NCBI RefSeq assembly: GCF_019977735.1
Contig: NZ_AP025018.1
Location: 4,464,001-4,528,000, forward strand
DNA length: 64,000 bases
Origin: Calothrix sp. PCC 7716
GTDB taxonomy: Bacteria; Cyanobacteriota; Cyanobacteriia; Cyanobacteriales; Nostocaceae
Reading direction: 5' to 3'
Part shown: piece by piece, positions 8,337 through 18,510 of the stretch
How the letters are laid out: every line of letters begins with the position of its first letter
How positions within the stretch are numbered: position 1 is the first letter of the stretch
The notes under the pieces: model-generated
The model's database searches: none
Told to the model about the DNA's origin: nothing
The model's input: only the letters and a program-made list of their open reading frames with translations
Program-made: the position numbers and the translations under genes

Positions 8337-9122
8337 TTATTTTCCAATAAGTTTTACAAAAGCAATGCCACCGAAGTATAAGACTAGTACTGCACCTGCT
8401 AGTAAGCTTTGTGTTAAAGGGTCGGTGGAGGGTGTAAGAACGGCGCCTAAAACAACTGCTCCCATAATTACAGCACGCCATCCAGCTAACATTTGTGCGG
8501 ATGAGACAATATTTAAGGCGCCGAGCAGCATTTGCACGATAGGGATTTGAAACGCTAACCCTGTGCTAAACAAAAGTAATAAAATAAACTCAAAATATTT
8601 TTCAATCGACCAAGATTGTTCGACAACATCGGCGCCGTAGCTGATAAAAAAGTTTAAAGCTGCTGGAATTAACAAAAGGTATGCGAATACTAGCCCACCA
8701 ACAAATAGTATACTTGAACCAAAAACTACAGGCGCCAGCAAACGACGTTCTTTACGTGTGAGTCCAGGCAAAACGAATTGAACGATTTGATAGAGAATAA
8801 AAGGACTAGCAATTACTAAACCACTGTATCCAGCGACTTTGATGGAGACAAAGAAAAACTCTCCTGGCGCCAACTGTAAAAATTTGATACCGTGTGCGGG
8901 GACTTCAAGAAGCTTGACCAGAGGTTTTACAGCGATAAAACAGCCAACTGCTGATATGACAACTGCAATTAACGAATAAAAAATTCGTAGTCTTAGTTCT
9001 TCGAGATGGTCGAAGAGCGACATTTCGACTTCTCCGGGTAGCTCGTTATCGGGGCTATCTGAGTCATTGTACCCTTCGAGGTCAATATCGGGTGTAGTTG
9101 CTGTGTCGTTAGATGTCGTCAT
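8337..9122 (-). CDS. tatC: Sec-independent protein translocase TatC
   Basis: The receptor and core membrane subunit of the twin-arginine translocase, which carries folded proteins across the thylakoid or plasma membrane. Length 261 residues including an acidic N-terminal extension of about 33 residues ([17 protein letters not shown]), which is common in cyanobacteria. The conserved start of the fold, [14 protein letters not shown], follows, then six membrane helices. The cytoplasmic-loop motif [12 protein letters not shown] and the final PSTDPLTQ motif are present. Alone on the minus strand, with no tatA next to it. Its client set may include the Rieske protein at 4350. Confidence 0.96.
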   Translation of the reverse strand: MTTSNDTATTPDIDLEGYNDSDSPDNELPGEVEMSLFDHLEELRLRIFYSLIAVVISAVGCFIAVKPLVKLLEVPAHGIKFLQLAPGEFFFVSIKVAGYSGLVIASPFILYQIVQFVLPGLTRKERRLLAPVVFGSSILFVGGLVFAYLLLIPAALNFFISYGADVVEQSWSIEKYFEFILLLLFSTGLAFQIPIVQMLLGALNIVSSAQMLAGWRAVIMGAVVLGAVLTPSTDPLTQSLLAGAVLVLYFGGIAFVKLIGK

Positions 9123-9446
9123 GAGTCGCGAGTAGCTGAGTGGGTAGTCGTTGGGCAGAAGTCTATTAACTATTGTATCTATTGTATATATTGCAGCAGT
9201 CGCTACAAACTTTTTTTGTGTTTAAGCTCAAATTTCATCCGGTTTTGCTAAGGTTTTGTGTGCATAAATGAGTAGGAAGTCGAATTGTAACAATTCAAAT
9301 TTTTTATTTGTAGCTTGGAATTCGGCGTCTGGAACTGAATATTAGTATATTAAGTCAATCACAAAACATACGATGCTCAGTTCTTTTTATCACAATTATC
9401 ATCGTCGCATCTACCAGCATATTCATTTATTTTGCTGGGGTTTTAT

Positions 9447-9671
9447 ATGAGTCGAATTGCTTGTCTCGGAATGATGGTATTACCTGTATTTTTGTGTAAT
9501 ATCGGTGAGAGTTTTGCTGTTCTAACGTCATCGGTTTTAAACCGAGGCGCCAATTACACAGCTAATGTATTTATACCGCAAAACCATAAATCACAGTCAA
9601 CAAGTTATTTAGTTGCCGCACGCGACGAAAAAATTCAAGACTGTTTACGTCTAGGAAACTGCAAAGATTGA
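9447..9671 (+). CDS. Small putative secreted protein
   Basis: A 74-residue frame starting at the ATG at 9447 (an upstream TTG at 9432 is in frame but has no better site). Residues about 3-25 make a plausible signal peptide (CLGMMVLPVFLCNIGESFA), leaving a mature peptide of about 50 residues with two cysteines in the tail DCLRLGNCKD. No domain recognised. It lies downstream of a 300-bp AT-rich region and is divergent from tatC. The small size and lack of family make it uncertain. Confidence 0.42.
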   Translation: MSRIACLGMMVLPVFLCNIGESFAVLTSSVLNRGANYTANVFIPQNHKSQSTSYLVAARDEKIQDCLRLGNCKD

Positions 9672-10393
9672 TACACAATTATTTTTAGCCAAAGTTTAAC
9701 ATTACTTGTATACTTTGCTTAAAGTATTCAAGAGCGAACTGAGCTTTCGTTTGTGTTTATTATTGTAGAACAATTATACTTAATCACTTAATTAAGCTAA
9801 CTTTAATTAGGTCTCTTAGGCTGGTTGCTATAAAGATTTTTTGATTTATATATTAATATTTTAATTTTAATAGTATAGATTTTTGCTAAGTAAGTTAAAT
9901 AAGGGGGATATTTAAAAAAAATTAACAACCTGTCATTCTGAGCGTAGCGTAAACGGAGTTTTCCCGCAGGGTAGAATCCATTTCTACACTAAATATATTA
10001 GATGCTTCACTGCGTTTAGCATGACATTTTTGAATTTTGGGTAAAATTACATATGTTTAGATGCTTCACTGCGTTCAGCATGACAGTTTAAAGCTTATAT
10101 TTACCAAGCGGCAAAGTCAAGATTTGCCTAAATTGGTGTAACTGTAAAAATAAGAAATTAAAGGATATGTACCTAATATAAATAAATCAAAATTAGGTGT
10201 GTTTGTAAAGCATTTTAATTACAAATCCGAAAATTAAAGTTTGGAAGTTGTGTTTTTAAATTGGATGCATCAAAGCTAATTACTAATGCGCTCTCATGTT
10301 TGGGGCTTGCGCTTTTAAGTTTTTTCTGTTAGCCATTAACAATTAGCCGTTCGTTTATAACGATTATCTGTCAACTAGTAAGTTATATTGGTT
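9672..10393. other. 720-bp intergenic region with dispersed repeats
   Basis: No convincing gene. AT-rich. 9930-9980 holds a TCATTCTGAGCGTAGCG element followed by GAATCC. Two copies of GATGCTTCACTGCGTT(T/C)AGCATGACA are near 10000-10025 and 10058-10085. These belong to the family that forms the tandem array at 41981-42184. The last 300 bases are the probable promoter region of the ATPase pair at 10394. Confidence 0.6.
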
Positions 10394-11740
10394 ATGCTCT
10401 TAGATTTAGATAGATTTTACCAAGCGTGCAATCCGAGCAGACCGCTAATGATGGAAAACGCTGTAGACCGAAGCTATTATATTGATTTTGCACAAGTGCG
10501 GGGTGGTAAAATCATTGAGGCTTTAGGGCGTACTATCACTCGGATTTCTCCTAATACTCCTACTTGCCAACTGTTTACAGGTCATATTGGCTGCGGTAAA
10601 TCAACCGAGTTATGGCGCCTAAAGGCAGAGTTGGAACAAGCTGGTTTTCATGTCGTCTATTTTGAATCCACGCAAGTTTTGGATGTAGTGGATTTGGATG
10701 TGACTGATATTTTGATAGCAATTGCAGGTCAAGTTAGCGAAAGTCTCGAAGCAATCAATATTCGGCTGAAACCCGGATATTTTAACAAGCTGTTTGGAGA
10801 AATCGTTAATTTTTTGCAAACACCACTCGATTTGGAACTGCAAGGTGAATTATCGGTGGGTATTGCAAAAATTACTGCCAAAACTAAAGAAAGTCCAAAT
10901 TTACGGCGCCGACTACGCGATTATTTAGAACCACGCACCGAAAATATCTTAAACTCGATTAACACCGAATTGTTAGCACGCGCGATTACTGAGTTGAAAG
11001 CGAAAGGCAAAAAAGGACTCGTTGTTATCGTTGATAACCTCGACCGGGTGGATATTCGACCCTTACCTTCGGGACGTTCTTTACCTGAACATCTATTTAT
11101 AGACCGTGGTGAACAGCTTCGTAAGCTAAATTGCCATGTGGTTTATACAATTCCTTTGGCTTTAACTTTCTCGAACGATAGCGTTCATCTTCAGCAACGC
11201 TTGGGTGGTGGTGTTGCTCCTCAAGTGTTACCGATGATACCTGTAAGACAGCGTACAGGAGAAATTAATGGTGTCGGATTATCATTAATGCGGCAAATGG
11301 TATTAGCGCGTGCTTTTCCTGATATTCCTATAATTGATAGACTGGGGTTAATTTTAGAAGTGTTCGATAGCCAAGAAACACTCGATAGGTTGTGTTTAAT
11401 TAGTGGCGGTCATGTTCGGGATTTACTCGGACTGCTATTTGTTTGTGTACGCGAACAAGACCCACCTTTTGACCGCGATTGTGTAGAAATGGTAATTCGG
11501 CGCCATCGTGATTTCCGCGCAAATCCAATTGACTCAGAAGAGTGGGATTTGATATTTCAGGTTGTCAAAGAACAAAAAGTCAAAGGTGATATTGAATACC
11601 ACACTTTATTACGCAGTTTATTTGTGTTCGAGTACCGAGATTGTGAAGGTGCATGGTTTGCAGTCAACCCAGTTTTAGCAGAAACGCAGAAGTTTAAGTC
11701 ATGGTTGGAAAAAGCCCCTTTTACTCAGAAAATGTTATAA
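10394..11740 (+). CDS. P-loop ATPase (STAND/AAA-like), first gene of ATPase-WD40 pair
   Basis: A 448-residue P-loop NTPase of unknown role. Walker A is GHIGCGKS (residues 63-70 from the ATG at 10394) and Walker B is LVVIVDNLDR (209-218), with an R-rich stretch (NLRRRLRDYLEPR) before it. The SGGHVRDLLGLLF segment at about 335 resembles the sensor/arginine region of Orc1/STAND ATPases. The C-terminal 80 residues look like a winged helix. The last 40 bases overlap the start of the next gene, so the two proteins are probably made in fixed ratio and act together. A TTG at 10388 is also in frame. The ATG at 10394 seems more likely. Confidence 0.8.
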   Translation: MLLDLDRFYQACNPSRPLMMENAVDRSYYIDFAQVRGGKIIEALGRTITRISPNTPTCQLFTGHIGCGKSTELWRLKAELEQAGFHVVYFESTQVLDVVDLDVTDILIAIAGQVSESLEAINIRLKPGYFNKLFGEIVNFLQTPLDLELQGELSVGIAKITAKTKESPNLRRRLRDYLEPRTENILNSINTELLARAITELKAKGKKGLVVIVDNLDRVDIRPLPSGRSLPEHLFIDRGEQLRKLNCHVVYTIPLALTFSNDSVHLQQRLGGGVAPQVLPMIPVRQRTGEINGVGLSLMRQMVLARAFPDIPIIDRLGLILEVFDSQETLDRLCLISGGHVRDLLGLLFVCVREQDPPFDRDCVEMVIRRHRDFRANPIDSEEWDLIFQVVKEQKVKGDIEYHTLLRSLFVFEYRDCEGAWFAVNPVLAETQKFKSWLEKAPFTQKML

Positions 11741-14700
11741 CAGCCAATGAGCGCGCTGTTAATAGTTTGCGTCGTGCAATCACATTTTCAGTTGGACAGT
11801 TTTCGCTCTGTTTAGTGGGTTGCAACTACGGCTTTTTACGTCAAAAGATGCTGCGGCGCCTGGAAGAAGAAATAGGTGATGGTTATCGAATTCATAAGGT
11901 AACGCTAAAAAGCAATGCCATTAGTTTATATTCGACAATTCACTCCGAAATAGGAAGTGAGCAACCTTCAGCTTTAATGATTTTGGGTTTGGAGTCGGTA
12001 GAAGAACTCGATGATTTACTGCGAACCATCAACCATATTCGTGATGAATTCCGTAAACGCCATCCTTTTCCGATGGTGTTTTGGGTTAACGATGAACTGC
12101 TGCGTAAACTGCGGCGGTTCGCACCAGATTTTACTAGTTGGGCAGCAACTCCTATTCGCTTCGAGCTGACTACTCAGGAGTTGCAAGATTTTTTGAAGAC
12201 GAAAACTAATTCGCTGTTCGCCAAAATTTTAGATATTAATGGTGTTTCAGAGGGTGAGCATCCTCATACTACGCTTGGACAAGTTTGGGATTATAGTAGT
12301 TACGAATTTCGCTCTTGTATCAAAGAGTTACAGCATCGTGGTATCGAACTAGAACCCGAACTAAACGCTTCAGTTCAATTTATTGCTGGGTTAGATTATT
12401 ATGCTAGCAACCGTATTGATTTAGCTATTGAATATTTTCAGGATAGTTTAAAGTTTTGGGTTTCTTCTTCTGCCTTCACTATTCCCTCTGCTCCTCTTTT
12501 TAGTTATCCTCCTGTTCCTCCTTCAATATTCTTACTTCGTCAAGGAGTATTACTTTTCTATTTAGGACTAAGTTATTACCGTTTAGCTGAACGGGTACAT
12601 GTGGAACATCAAGAACGCTGGCAAGAAGCTAAGTGTTATTTACAACAGTGCCTTGACGTTTTTGAAGCCGCTCGGCGCCCAGATTTAACGGCTCAAATTA
12701 TTGGACTTTTAGCCGATGTTTTGCAACACGTGAAGTTATGGGATGAGTTGCAACAACTAGCATTAAAGTCACAAAATTTACATCATGATTATGGTACTCA
12801 TTTTCAGCTTGCTTGTGATTCTGGGTTTTTAGCGCAGGTTGCTATAGCTAAAGAAAATTGGGTAATTGCTAGCAAACAAGCGCGCGTAGCATTATTACGA
12901 CTCGATGAAGCGTTTAAGCATAATGATTCGCAGCCAAATTCGTTTCCTTTATTAAAAGAACAAATATATCGCCTGACTTTAGCGAAAGCATTACAGCGTC
13001 AAGGTGAACAGAAAAATGCTTTAGAACAAATAGAGTTAGCTAGTAAAGACTTAGAAGCTGCTTTAGAAAACAGTGATTATAGATACGAAGTATATAAATA
13101 TATTCGTTTATTGCGATGGTTACGTGGGTTGTATTTTGAATTAGGACGCTATCTTGAAGCTTTTGTAATACGCCAAAAGCGACGTTCGGTTGAACAACAG
13201 TATGGGTTACGCGCATTTATTGGAGCAGGTCGGTTAAAACCACAGCGTCATGCCACTACCCCAATAGTTAATTCTCCGGCGCCGAGTGGTAGTGTTGCTT
13301 TAGAAATTATCGCTTCTGGTAGACAAAGAGATGTACAAAATTTAATTGCCAGAATTAGCCGTCCCGACCAAAAGTTAACGGTTATACATGGTCATAGTGG
13401 AGTTGGTAAAAGTTCCACTGTCACAGCTGGGTTAGTGCCGGCACTGCAACAGCGGGCAATAGGCGACCAAATTGCTGTACCCGTAGTTTTACGAGTATAT
13501 ACAGATTGGATACAAGAATTGGGCACAGCTTTAAGTAATGCTATTGTTTCAATAACACCTGTTACAATTCGTAAAGCAGCACTTGAAGAAGATATTTTAC
13601 CCTATCCGAATACACCAATTACAATCGATGGGGTTTTAGAACTCTTACAGCAAAATGCCCAAAATCGTATCATTACAGTATTAATTTTTGACCAAGTAGA
13701 AGAGTTTTTCTCTGGTTGTAATAAACCTGCTCAACTAGCTGAGTTCGACAAGTTTTTATGCGACTCTATGGATGTAGCATTTGTGAAAGTAATTTTGTCT
13801 TTACGTGAAGATTACTTGCACAAATTATTAGAGTTTAAATATTTAGAAAAAATTGCGCCAGTTAACGAAAATATTTTAGATAAAAGTATTCGTTATCAAT
13901 TAAAGAACTTTTCGCGTCAAGATGCATCATCGGTGATTCGTGAGTTGACGCAGCGTTCGCAATATAATATTGAACCTGAATTAATCGATGCTTTGGTTGA
14001 TGATTTATCTGCGGAATTGGGGGAGGTAAGACCAATTGAACTGCAAGTAGTTGGCGCCCAACTTCAAGATGAGCGAATTTTAACCCTTGCTAAATATCAG
14101 CAGTTTCGTCCAAACAAACTAATTCAAAGATATTTAGCAGAATTAATCAGCGACTGCGGTAACGAAAATGAACGTGCTGCATTTTTAGTATTGTATTTAC
14201 TTACAGACGAAAACAATAAGCGTCCTTTTAAAACTCGCGCCGAACTAGCAATAGAACTTGCAGAGTTAGAAGATGTCAATAAATTAGAATTAGTATTAGA
14301 AATATTAGTACGTTCAGGGCTAGTAGTGCTTTATCCTGATGTTCCCGAACGGTACCAGCTAATTCACGATTACCTTGTTGATTTAATTCGCAGTCTTCAA
14401 CAAACTGAACTTAGCTTGCAAGAACAAGTTAAACAACTACGCGCGCAAGTACAAACTAACGAACAAGAAATTTCTCGTTTAGAAAGCGCACTTCGCCATA
14501 ACAAACAAGGTAAAATTCCCGCAGAACATCAAGTTACTGGTTCTGATTTACTAAGCGAATTAAAGGAACTGCGAAAACGCGATGAATTAAGTCGTGTTGA
14601 ACGTACACGTTTACTCTCGGAAATTGAACAGCAAAAGTTACAAGCAGAACTTCTTGAAACTGAAAAGCTACGTACTAGTCAAGTAAAAACGAATCGCTTA

Positions 14701-16833
14701 CTCAAAAATGCCCTTGTTGCCTCGGCTCTGGGTATCGTGCTATTAATGGGTTCTATTTGGACTGCTTTTTCTACTGGACGTAAAGCTGTTATTACTGCTA
14801 GCGTTGCAGCAAGTGTATCGAGTGAAGCTTTATTTGCTTTGGGTAAAGATATTGATGCTTTACGTGAAGGATTGCGTGCAGGTAGAAAAATTGATAACGT
14901 ACTTTCACCTGATGAGGAAACCAAGCAAATCGTTAGAACAGCACTTTATCAAGCAACTTACGGAATGCGGGTGCGCGAAATCAACCGTTTAGAAGGACAT
15001 TTAGCTGATGTAAATAGTGTTGTATTTAGTCCGAATAATCAGTTAATTGCTTCTGCAAGTAGTGATGGAACAGTTCGACTTTGGCGAGCAAATGGTAAAA
15101 AATTACATATATTAAAAGGGCATAGTAAGCGTGTTAATAGTGTCGCGTTTAGTCCTGATGGTAAAATGCTAGTTTCTGGAAGTGCTGATAAAACCGTTAA
15201 CTTGTGGACTATTGACGGTAAATTATTAAGAACATTGCCACATAACGAAATAGTAAATAGCGTCACGTTTAGTCCTTCGGGGCAAACTATTGCATCAGGA
15301 GGCGCCGATAATATTATTAGATTATGGAATCAACAAGGAAAAGTACTTGCTACTTTGTTAGGACATACCACACCCGTTACTAGTTTAGCTTGGGCGCCAG
15401 ATGGTAGTATGATTGCCTCGGCCGGAGCAAGTAGTGAAAAAAATCAGACAGAAAACGACAACACAATAAAGCTGTGGAGTACAAACGGTAAGCTGTTACA
15501 AACTTTGAAAGGACATAGCGATGCAGTATTTGCTGTAGCTTGGGCACCGAATAGTAACATGTTGGCATCAGCAAGTTTGGATGAGACTGTTAAACTGTGG
15601 AGTCGCGATGGCAAATTACTTAATTCAATACAAGCACACAAACCAGCAGCAATGAGTGTTGCTTTTAGTCCAGATGGAAAAACATTAGCTTCAGCAGGTT
15701 GGGATAAAACAGTAAAACTGTGGAAACTAGACGCAATAGATAAACCCATAAAGCAACCGCACTTAACCTTGAAAGGAAATAATGATTGGGTAACTAGCGT
15801 TAGTTTTAGCAGTGATGGAAAAACTCTAGCTTCCGCGAGTCGTGACACAAAAATTAGACTATGGCGTTGGCAATATCTACCTTTAAAGAGTATCCAAGCA
15901 CACAGTACACCAGTAACAATGTTAAGTTATTCTCCAGACAGTGATGCATTTGCCGATTCTAGCGAAGACGGTACTGTGAAAATTTGGAGTTTAGATGGTA
16001 AATTACAACATACTTTAACTGGGCACAAAAGTGCAGTTTGGGATATAAGTTTTAGCCACAATGGTCAAACTATAGCTTCAGCATCAAGTGATGGAACAGT
16101 AAAATTATGGAGTCGCGACGGTAAGCTAATTAATACTTTAGAGGGACATAGCAAGGGAGTATTAAGTGTTGATTGGGCGCCTTCTGGAGAAATATTAGCA
16201 TCAGCAAGTAGAGATAAATCAGTAAGATTATGGAGTAAAGAAGGTAAATTTATAGCCAAATTATTAAAACATACTGAACCTGTTAACTGGGTAAGTTTTA
16301 GTCCAAATAGTGAATATATTGCATCCGCAAGCGATGATAACACCGTAAAAATATGGAATAAAGACGGTAAATTAATTAAGGATATTACATCTCATAAGCG
16401 TCCTGTTTATGCTGCGGTATGGTCAAAGGATAATATATTAGCAACAGCCAGTTTAGACAGTACAGTGAAATTATGGGATAAAAATTTGAATTTAATTCAA
16501 ACTCTAAATGGTGATGGTGAAGGTTTTATGAGTATTAGCTTTAGCCCGAATGGAGAAACTATCGCCACTATGAGCGAAGATAAAATAAAGCTGTGGAATC
16601 GTAAGGGCAAATTAGAATTAGTTATCAACGCAGAAGATGAAACGTTCTCAACTATTAGTTTTACTCCTAATAGTAAAACATTAGTGATAGGAAACAATAA
16701 AGGTAAAATAGTTTATCGTAACTTAGCTGATACTCAAACAGCAAATTTAATGTCAAAAGGTTGCGAATTATTGCGCGATTACTTGCAGAACAATACTAAA
16801 GTTTCTGAAGCTGACCGCAAATTATGCTCTTAA
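11701..16833 (+). CDS. Giant STAND protein: degenerate NTPase, TPR-like, NTPase, TM, 14 WD40 blades
   Basis: A 1710-residue multidomain protein. Residues about 15-175 look like a P-loop fold with an inactive nucleotide loop (LVGCNYGFLRQKM lacks GKS/T). Residues about 215-500 are helical TPR-like repeats. A second, intact NTPase has Walker A GHSGVGKS (564-571) and Walker B LIFDQVEEFF (661-670), followed by a winged-helix region. A coiled coil (about 895-995) leads to one membrane helix (about 1004-1023). From about 1095 to 1675 there are 14 WD40 repeats, enough for two seven-bladed propellers. STAND proteins are signal switches that sense through the repeats and oligomerise through the ATPase. 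Membrane anchoring and the missing classical effector domain leave the output unknown. Confidence 0.88.
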   Translation: MVGKSPFYSENVITANERAVNSLRRAITFSVGQFSLCLVGCNYGFLRQKMLRRLEEEIGDGYRIHKVTLKSNAISLYSTIHSEIGSEQPSALMILGLESVEELDDLLRTINHIRDEFRKRHPFPMVFWVNDELLRKLRRFAPDFTSWAATPIRFELTTQELQDFLKTKTNSLFAKILDINGVSEGEHPHTTLGQVWDYSSYEFRSCIKELQHRGIELEPELNASVQFIAGLDYYASNRIDLAIEYFQDSLKFWVSSSAFTIPSAPLFSYPPVPPSIFLLRQGVLLFYLGLSYYRLAERVHVEHQERWQEAKCYLQQCLDVFEAARRPDLTAQIIGLLADVLQHVKLWDELQQLALKSQNLHHDYGTHFQLACDSGFLAQVAIAKENWVIASKQARVALLRLDEAFKHNDSQPNSFPLLKEQIYRLTLAKALQRQGEQKNALEQIELASKDLEAALENSDYRYEVYKYIRLLRWLRGLYFELGRYLEAFVIRQKRRSVEQQYGLRAFIGAGRLKPQRHATTPIVNSPAPSGSVALEIIASGRQRDVQNLIARISRPDQKLTVIHGHSGVGKSSTVTAGLVPALQQRAIGDQIAVPVVLRVYTDWIQELGTALSNAIVSITPVTIRKAALEEDILPYPNTPITIDGVLELLQQNAQNRIITVLIFDQVEEFFSGCNKPAQLAEFDKFLCDSMDVAFVKVILSLREDYLHKLLEFKYLEKIAPVNENILDKSIRYQLKNFSRQDASSVIRELTQRSQYNIEPELIDALVDDLSAELGEVRPIELQVVGAQLQDERILTLAKYQQFRPNKLIQRYLAELISDCGNENERAAFLVLYLLTDENNKRPFKTRAELAIELAELEDVNKLELVLEILVRSGLVVLYPDVPERYQLIHDYLVDLIRSLQQTELSLQEQVKQLRAQVQTNEQEISRLESALRHNKQGKIPAEHQVTGSDLLSELKELRKRDELSRVERTRLLSEIEQQKLQAELLETEKLRTSQVKTNRLLKNALVASALGIVLLMGSIWTAFSTGRKAVITASVAASVSSEALFALGKDIDALREGLRAGRKIDNVLSPDEETKQIVRTALYQATYGMRVREINRLEGHLADVNSVVFSPNNQLIASASSDGTVRLWRANGKKLHILKGHSKRVNSVAFSPDGKMLVSGSADKTVNLWTIDGKLLRTLPHNEIVNSVTFSPSGQTIASGGADNIIRLWNQQGKVLATLLGHTTPVTSLAWAPDGSMIASAGASSEKNQTENDNTIKLWSTNGKLLQTLKGHSDAVFAVAWAPNSNMLASASLDETVKLWSRDGKLLNSIQAHKPAAMSVAFSPDGKTLASAGWDKTVKLWKLDAIDKPIKQPHLTLKGNNDWVTSVSFSSDGKTLASASRDTKIRLWRWQYLPLKSIQAHSTPVTMLSYSPDSDAFADSSEDGTVKIWSLDGKLQHTLTGHKSAVWDISFSHNGQTIASASSDGTVKLWSRDGKLINTLEGHSKGVLSVDWAPSGEILASASRDKSVRLWSKEGKFIAKLLKHTEPVNWVSFSPNSEYIASASDDNTVKIWNKDGKLIKDITSHKRPVYAAVWSKDNILATASLDSTVKLWDKNLNLIQTLNGDGEGFMSISFSPNGETIATMSEDKIKLWNRKGKLELVINAEDETFSTISFTPNSKTLVIGNNKGKIVYRNLADTQTANLMSKGCELLRDYLQNNTKVSEADRKLCS

Positions 16834-16836
16834 TTA

Positions 16837-16896
16837 TGGAGTGTTGTGGAGTGTTTTGTGGAGTGTTTTGTACGGTGGGCAGTGCCCACCGTACTA
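16837..16896. repeat. Short TGGAGTGTTTTG tandem plus palindrome copy
   Basis: Three tandem units TGGAGTGTTG/TGGAGTGTTTTG (16837-16870) run into a copy of the dispersed palindrome, core GGTGGGCAGTGCCCACC, flanked by GTAC on both sides (16870-16895). It lies between the convergent WD40 gene and the gene at 16909 and may act as a terminator. Confidence 0.7.
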
Positions 16897-16908
16897 ACAA
16901 AATATAAT

Positions 16909-17472
16909 TTAGAAACTTGAACACTGGTCTTCTTTATTACCTCGCACTGTATTATCTTCTCCGGTAGGAGAAGGAGCATTTTCTTTACACTGCAAATTAC
17001 CATTAATTCTGTTGCGTCTAATTTCTACACCCCCGGTATTCTGAGATGCTTGTAAATTTCCGGTGATTGTATTGTCGTTAGCAACTAATTGATTTGTATT
17101 TTTTTCAAACTGCAAATCTTGTCTAATTCGTGTGTTAGTAATGTTTGCAGCTTTGGACTCTTTAATCTGAATGTTACCATCAACTCTAGAATTGTTATTA
17201 ACAGTTACATTTTCTGCCTTCTCAGCCTGAATATTACCATTTACTTTGATGTCAGAAGCTGTAAGCTTGCCATTCGACTCCACTTTGATAGTACCTTTTA
17301 CAGTTGTACCATTCATGTTACAACTCTTATCGCTAGGTACTTTTACATTATCTAAAGTAACAGCACCTAAGTCCCCATCACATACAGTTTCTTCTGCTAG
17401 AGCAACCGAAGAACAAAGCACTACTCCAGCTAAACTCAAACCAGCTATTCCAACCAAAAAAATATTTCTCAT
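16909..17472 (-). CDS. Secreted repeat protein, probable beta-helix
   Basis: A 187-residue exported protein. The N-terminus is a clear signal peptide (VGIAGLSLAGVVLCSSVALA, cleavage before EE). The mature part consists of short repeats rich in N, T and V (for example TVKGTIKVESNGKLTASDI, VNGNIQAEKAENVTVNNNS), a pattern typical of right-handed parallel beta-helices such as polymer-forming or DUF3060-like cell-surface proteins. Four cysteines, two near each end (CDGD, CNMN, CKE, CSSF), could close the ends of the helix. No enzyme motif. Surface or periplasmic structural role is inference. Confidence 0.75.
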   Translation of the reverse strand: MRNIFLVGIAGLSLAGVVLCSSVALAEETVCDGDLGAVTLDNVKVPSDKSCNMNGTTVKGTIKVESNGKLTASDIKVNGNIQAEKAENVTVNNNSRVDGNIQIKESKAANITNTRIRQDLQFEKNTNQLVANDNTITGNLQASQNTGGVEIRRNRINGNLQCKENAPSPTGEDNTVRGNKEDQCSSF

Positions 17473-17914
17473 CTCTTTCCTTTATACTTATACGCTCTTA
17501 ATTAGCTTTCACATGCCGATGAAACGCAGTCAATATATAGACCACTAAAAATATAATGAAAAACTTTATAAATAAAAAATGCAAAAATTGCTACCTTTTC
17601 ACAACAATATGTACAACGATAGATAATTTTAAAATTAACATTGCATGATAAAAATACTTATCAATTCATTATAAATACCTTAATTCTGTAACTTAATAAA
17701 AATTGAGTATCAGTATAAAAATCATTTTGTTAAAACTCATTTTGTGGAATGGGCATCCTTGCCCGTTCCATTATCACTTAATGTAGCTTTTGGCGCCGTT
17801 AGTTTGAAAAAATCATCCTTTTGGGTAGTTTATACTTTGAAACTACAGACAGATAGCTTGGCATAGTTAAGTAAGTAACATAAGCATGTAATTAGATTGT
17901 TAAGGAAATAAACA
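17473..17914. other. Intergenic region, hli promoter side
   Basis: Between divergent genes. Very AT-rich. At 17744-17771 there is a loose palindrome, GGAATGGGCATCC...GCCCGTTCC, a variant of the GTGGGCA family. The 140 bases before 17915 are the likely promoter of the high-light-inducible gene. No coding sequence seen. Confidence 0.5.
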
Positions 17915-18118
17915 ATGGAACGTTATCCTAGTGATGCAACTGAACTTGCATATAATGGCAAAGACCGCAATGCGGGAGATATTGGTATTACCCCTCAAGC
18001 CGAACTTTGGAACGGTCGTTTAGCTATGATTGGTTTTCTTGCTTATCTACTTTGGGACTTGAGCGGTTACAGCGTTGTGCGAGATGTACTTCACCTTGTT
18101 TCCAGTACTCATCCTTAA
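17915..18118 (+). CDS. High-light-inducible protein (Hlip/SCP)
   Basis: A 67-residue one-helix member of the chlorophyll a/b-binding superfamily. Hlips bind chlorophyll and carotenoid, and protect photosystem II assembly intermediates in the thylakoid membrane by quenching. The signature ELWNGRLAMIGF (E30, N33, R35) is complete, followed by the membrane helix FLAYLLWDLSG. The N-terminal 25 residues are soluble. The start at 17915 follows GGAAATAAACA and there is no other methionine before the motif. It is monocistronic. It lies next to frp and ocp, so this part of the window looks like a photoprotection cluster. Confidence 0.93.
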   Translation: MERYPSDATELAYNGKDRNAGDIGITPQAELWNGRLAMIGFLAYLLWDLSGYSVVRDVLHLVSSTHP

Positions 18119-18510
18119 TAGTAATTTTTACCCACACTATTGGCACAAAAGTATTGTCTTAAAAATATTGACCAGGTGCCGATTTTCTGGCTTAAGTAAC
18201 GGCGCCATCACCTTGATGAATATCAACACCAAACAGATTTTTTCCTAATAAAAATATAGACTTTTTATCTTAATAATAAGATGATAACTGCGGAAGTGCC
18301 TGAATTCTTTCTGGCTCCGAAGCGGGTATTGGCGGTTGTTTCATTCCAAAACTATTGAGTTTTTGCTTATCGGTATAGATTTTTAGTTATGCTATTGAGC
18401 TTACTCTCATTTAAATTAGAGAGAAAGGGCAAAAACACTTAGAAATAGCACAGTTAAAAATTTAGTCACTAAATGTGATGAAAAGCAGATCAAAACAATA
18501 GTCTCGGATA
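18119..18510. other. Intergenic region between convergent hli and frp
   Basis: About 390 bases with one GGCGCC site and no recognisable gene, hairpin or repeat family member. A short TCTTAATAATAAGA palindrome near 18269-18282 is the only local symmetry seen. Confidence 0.4.

Noticed and set aside
8193..8381. Plus-strand ORF of 62 codons
   Set aside because: It overlaps two dispersed repeats and the 3' end of tatC; no conserved pattern.
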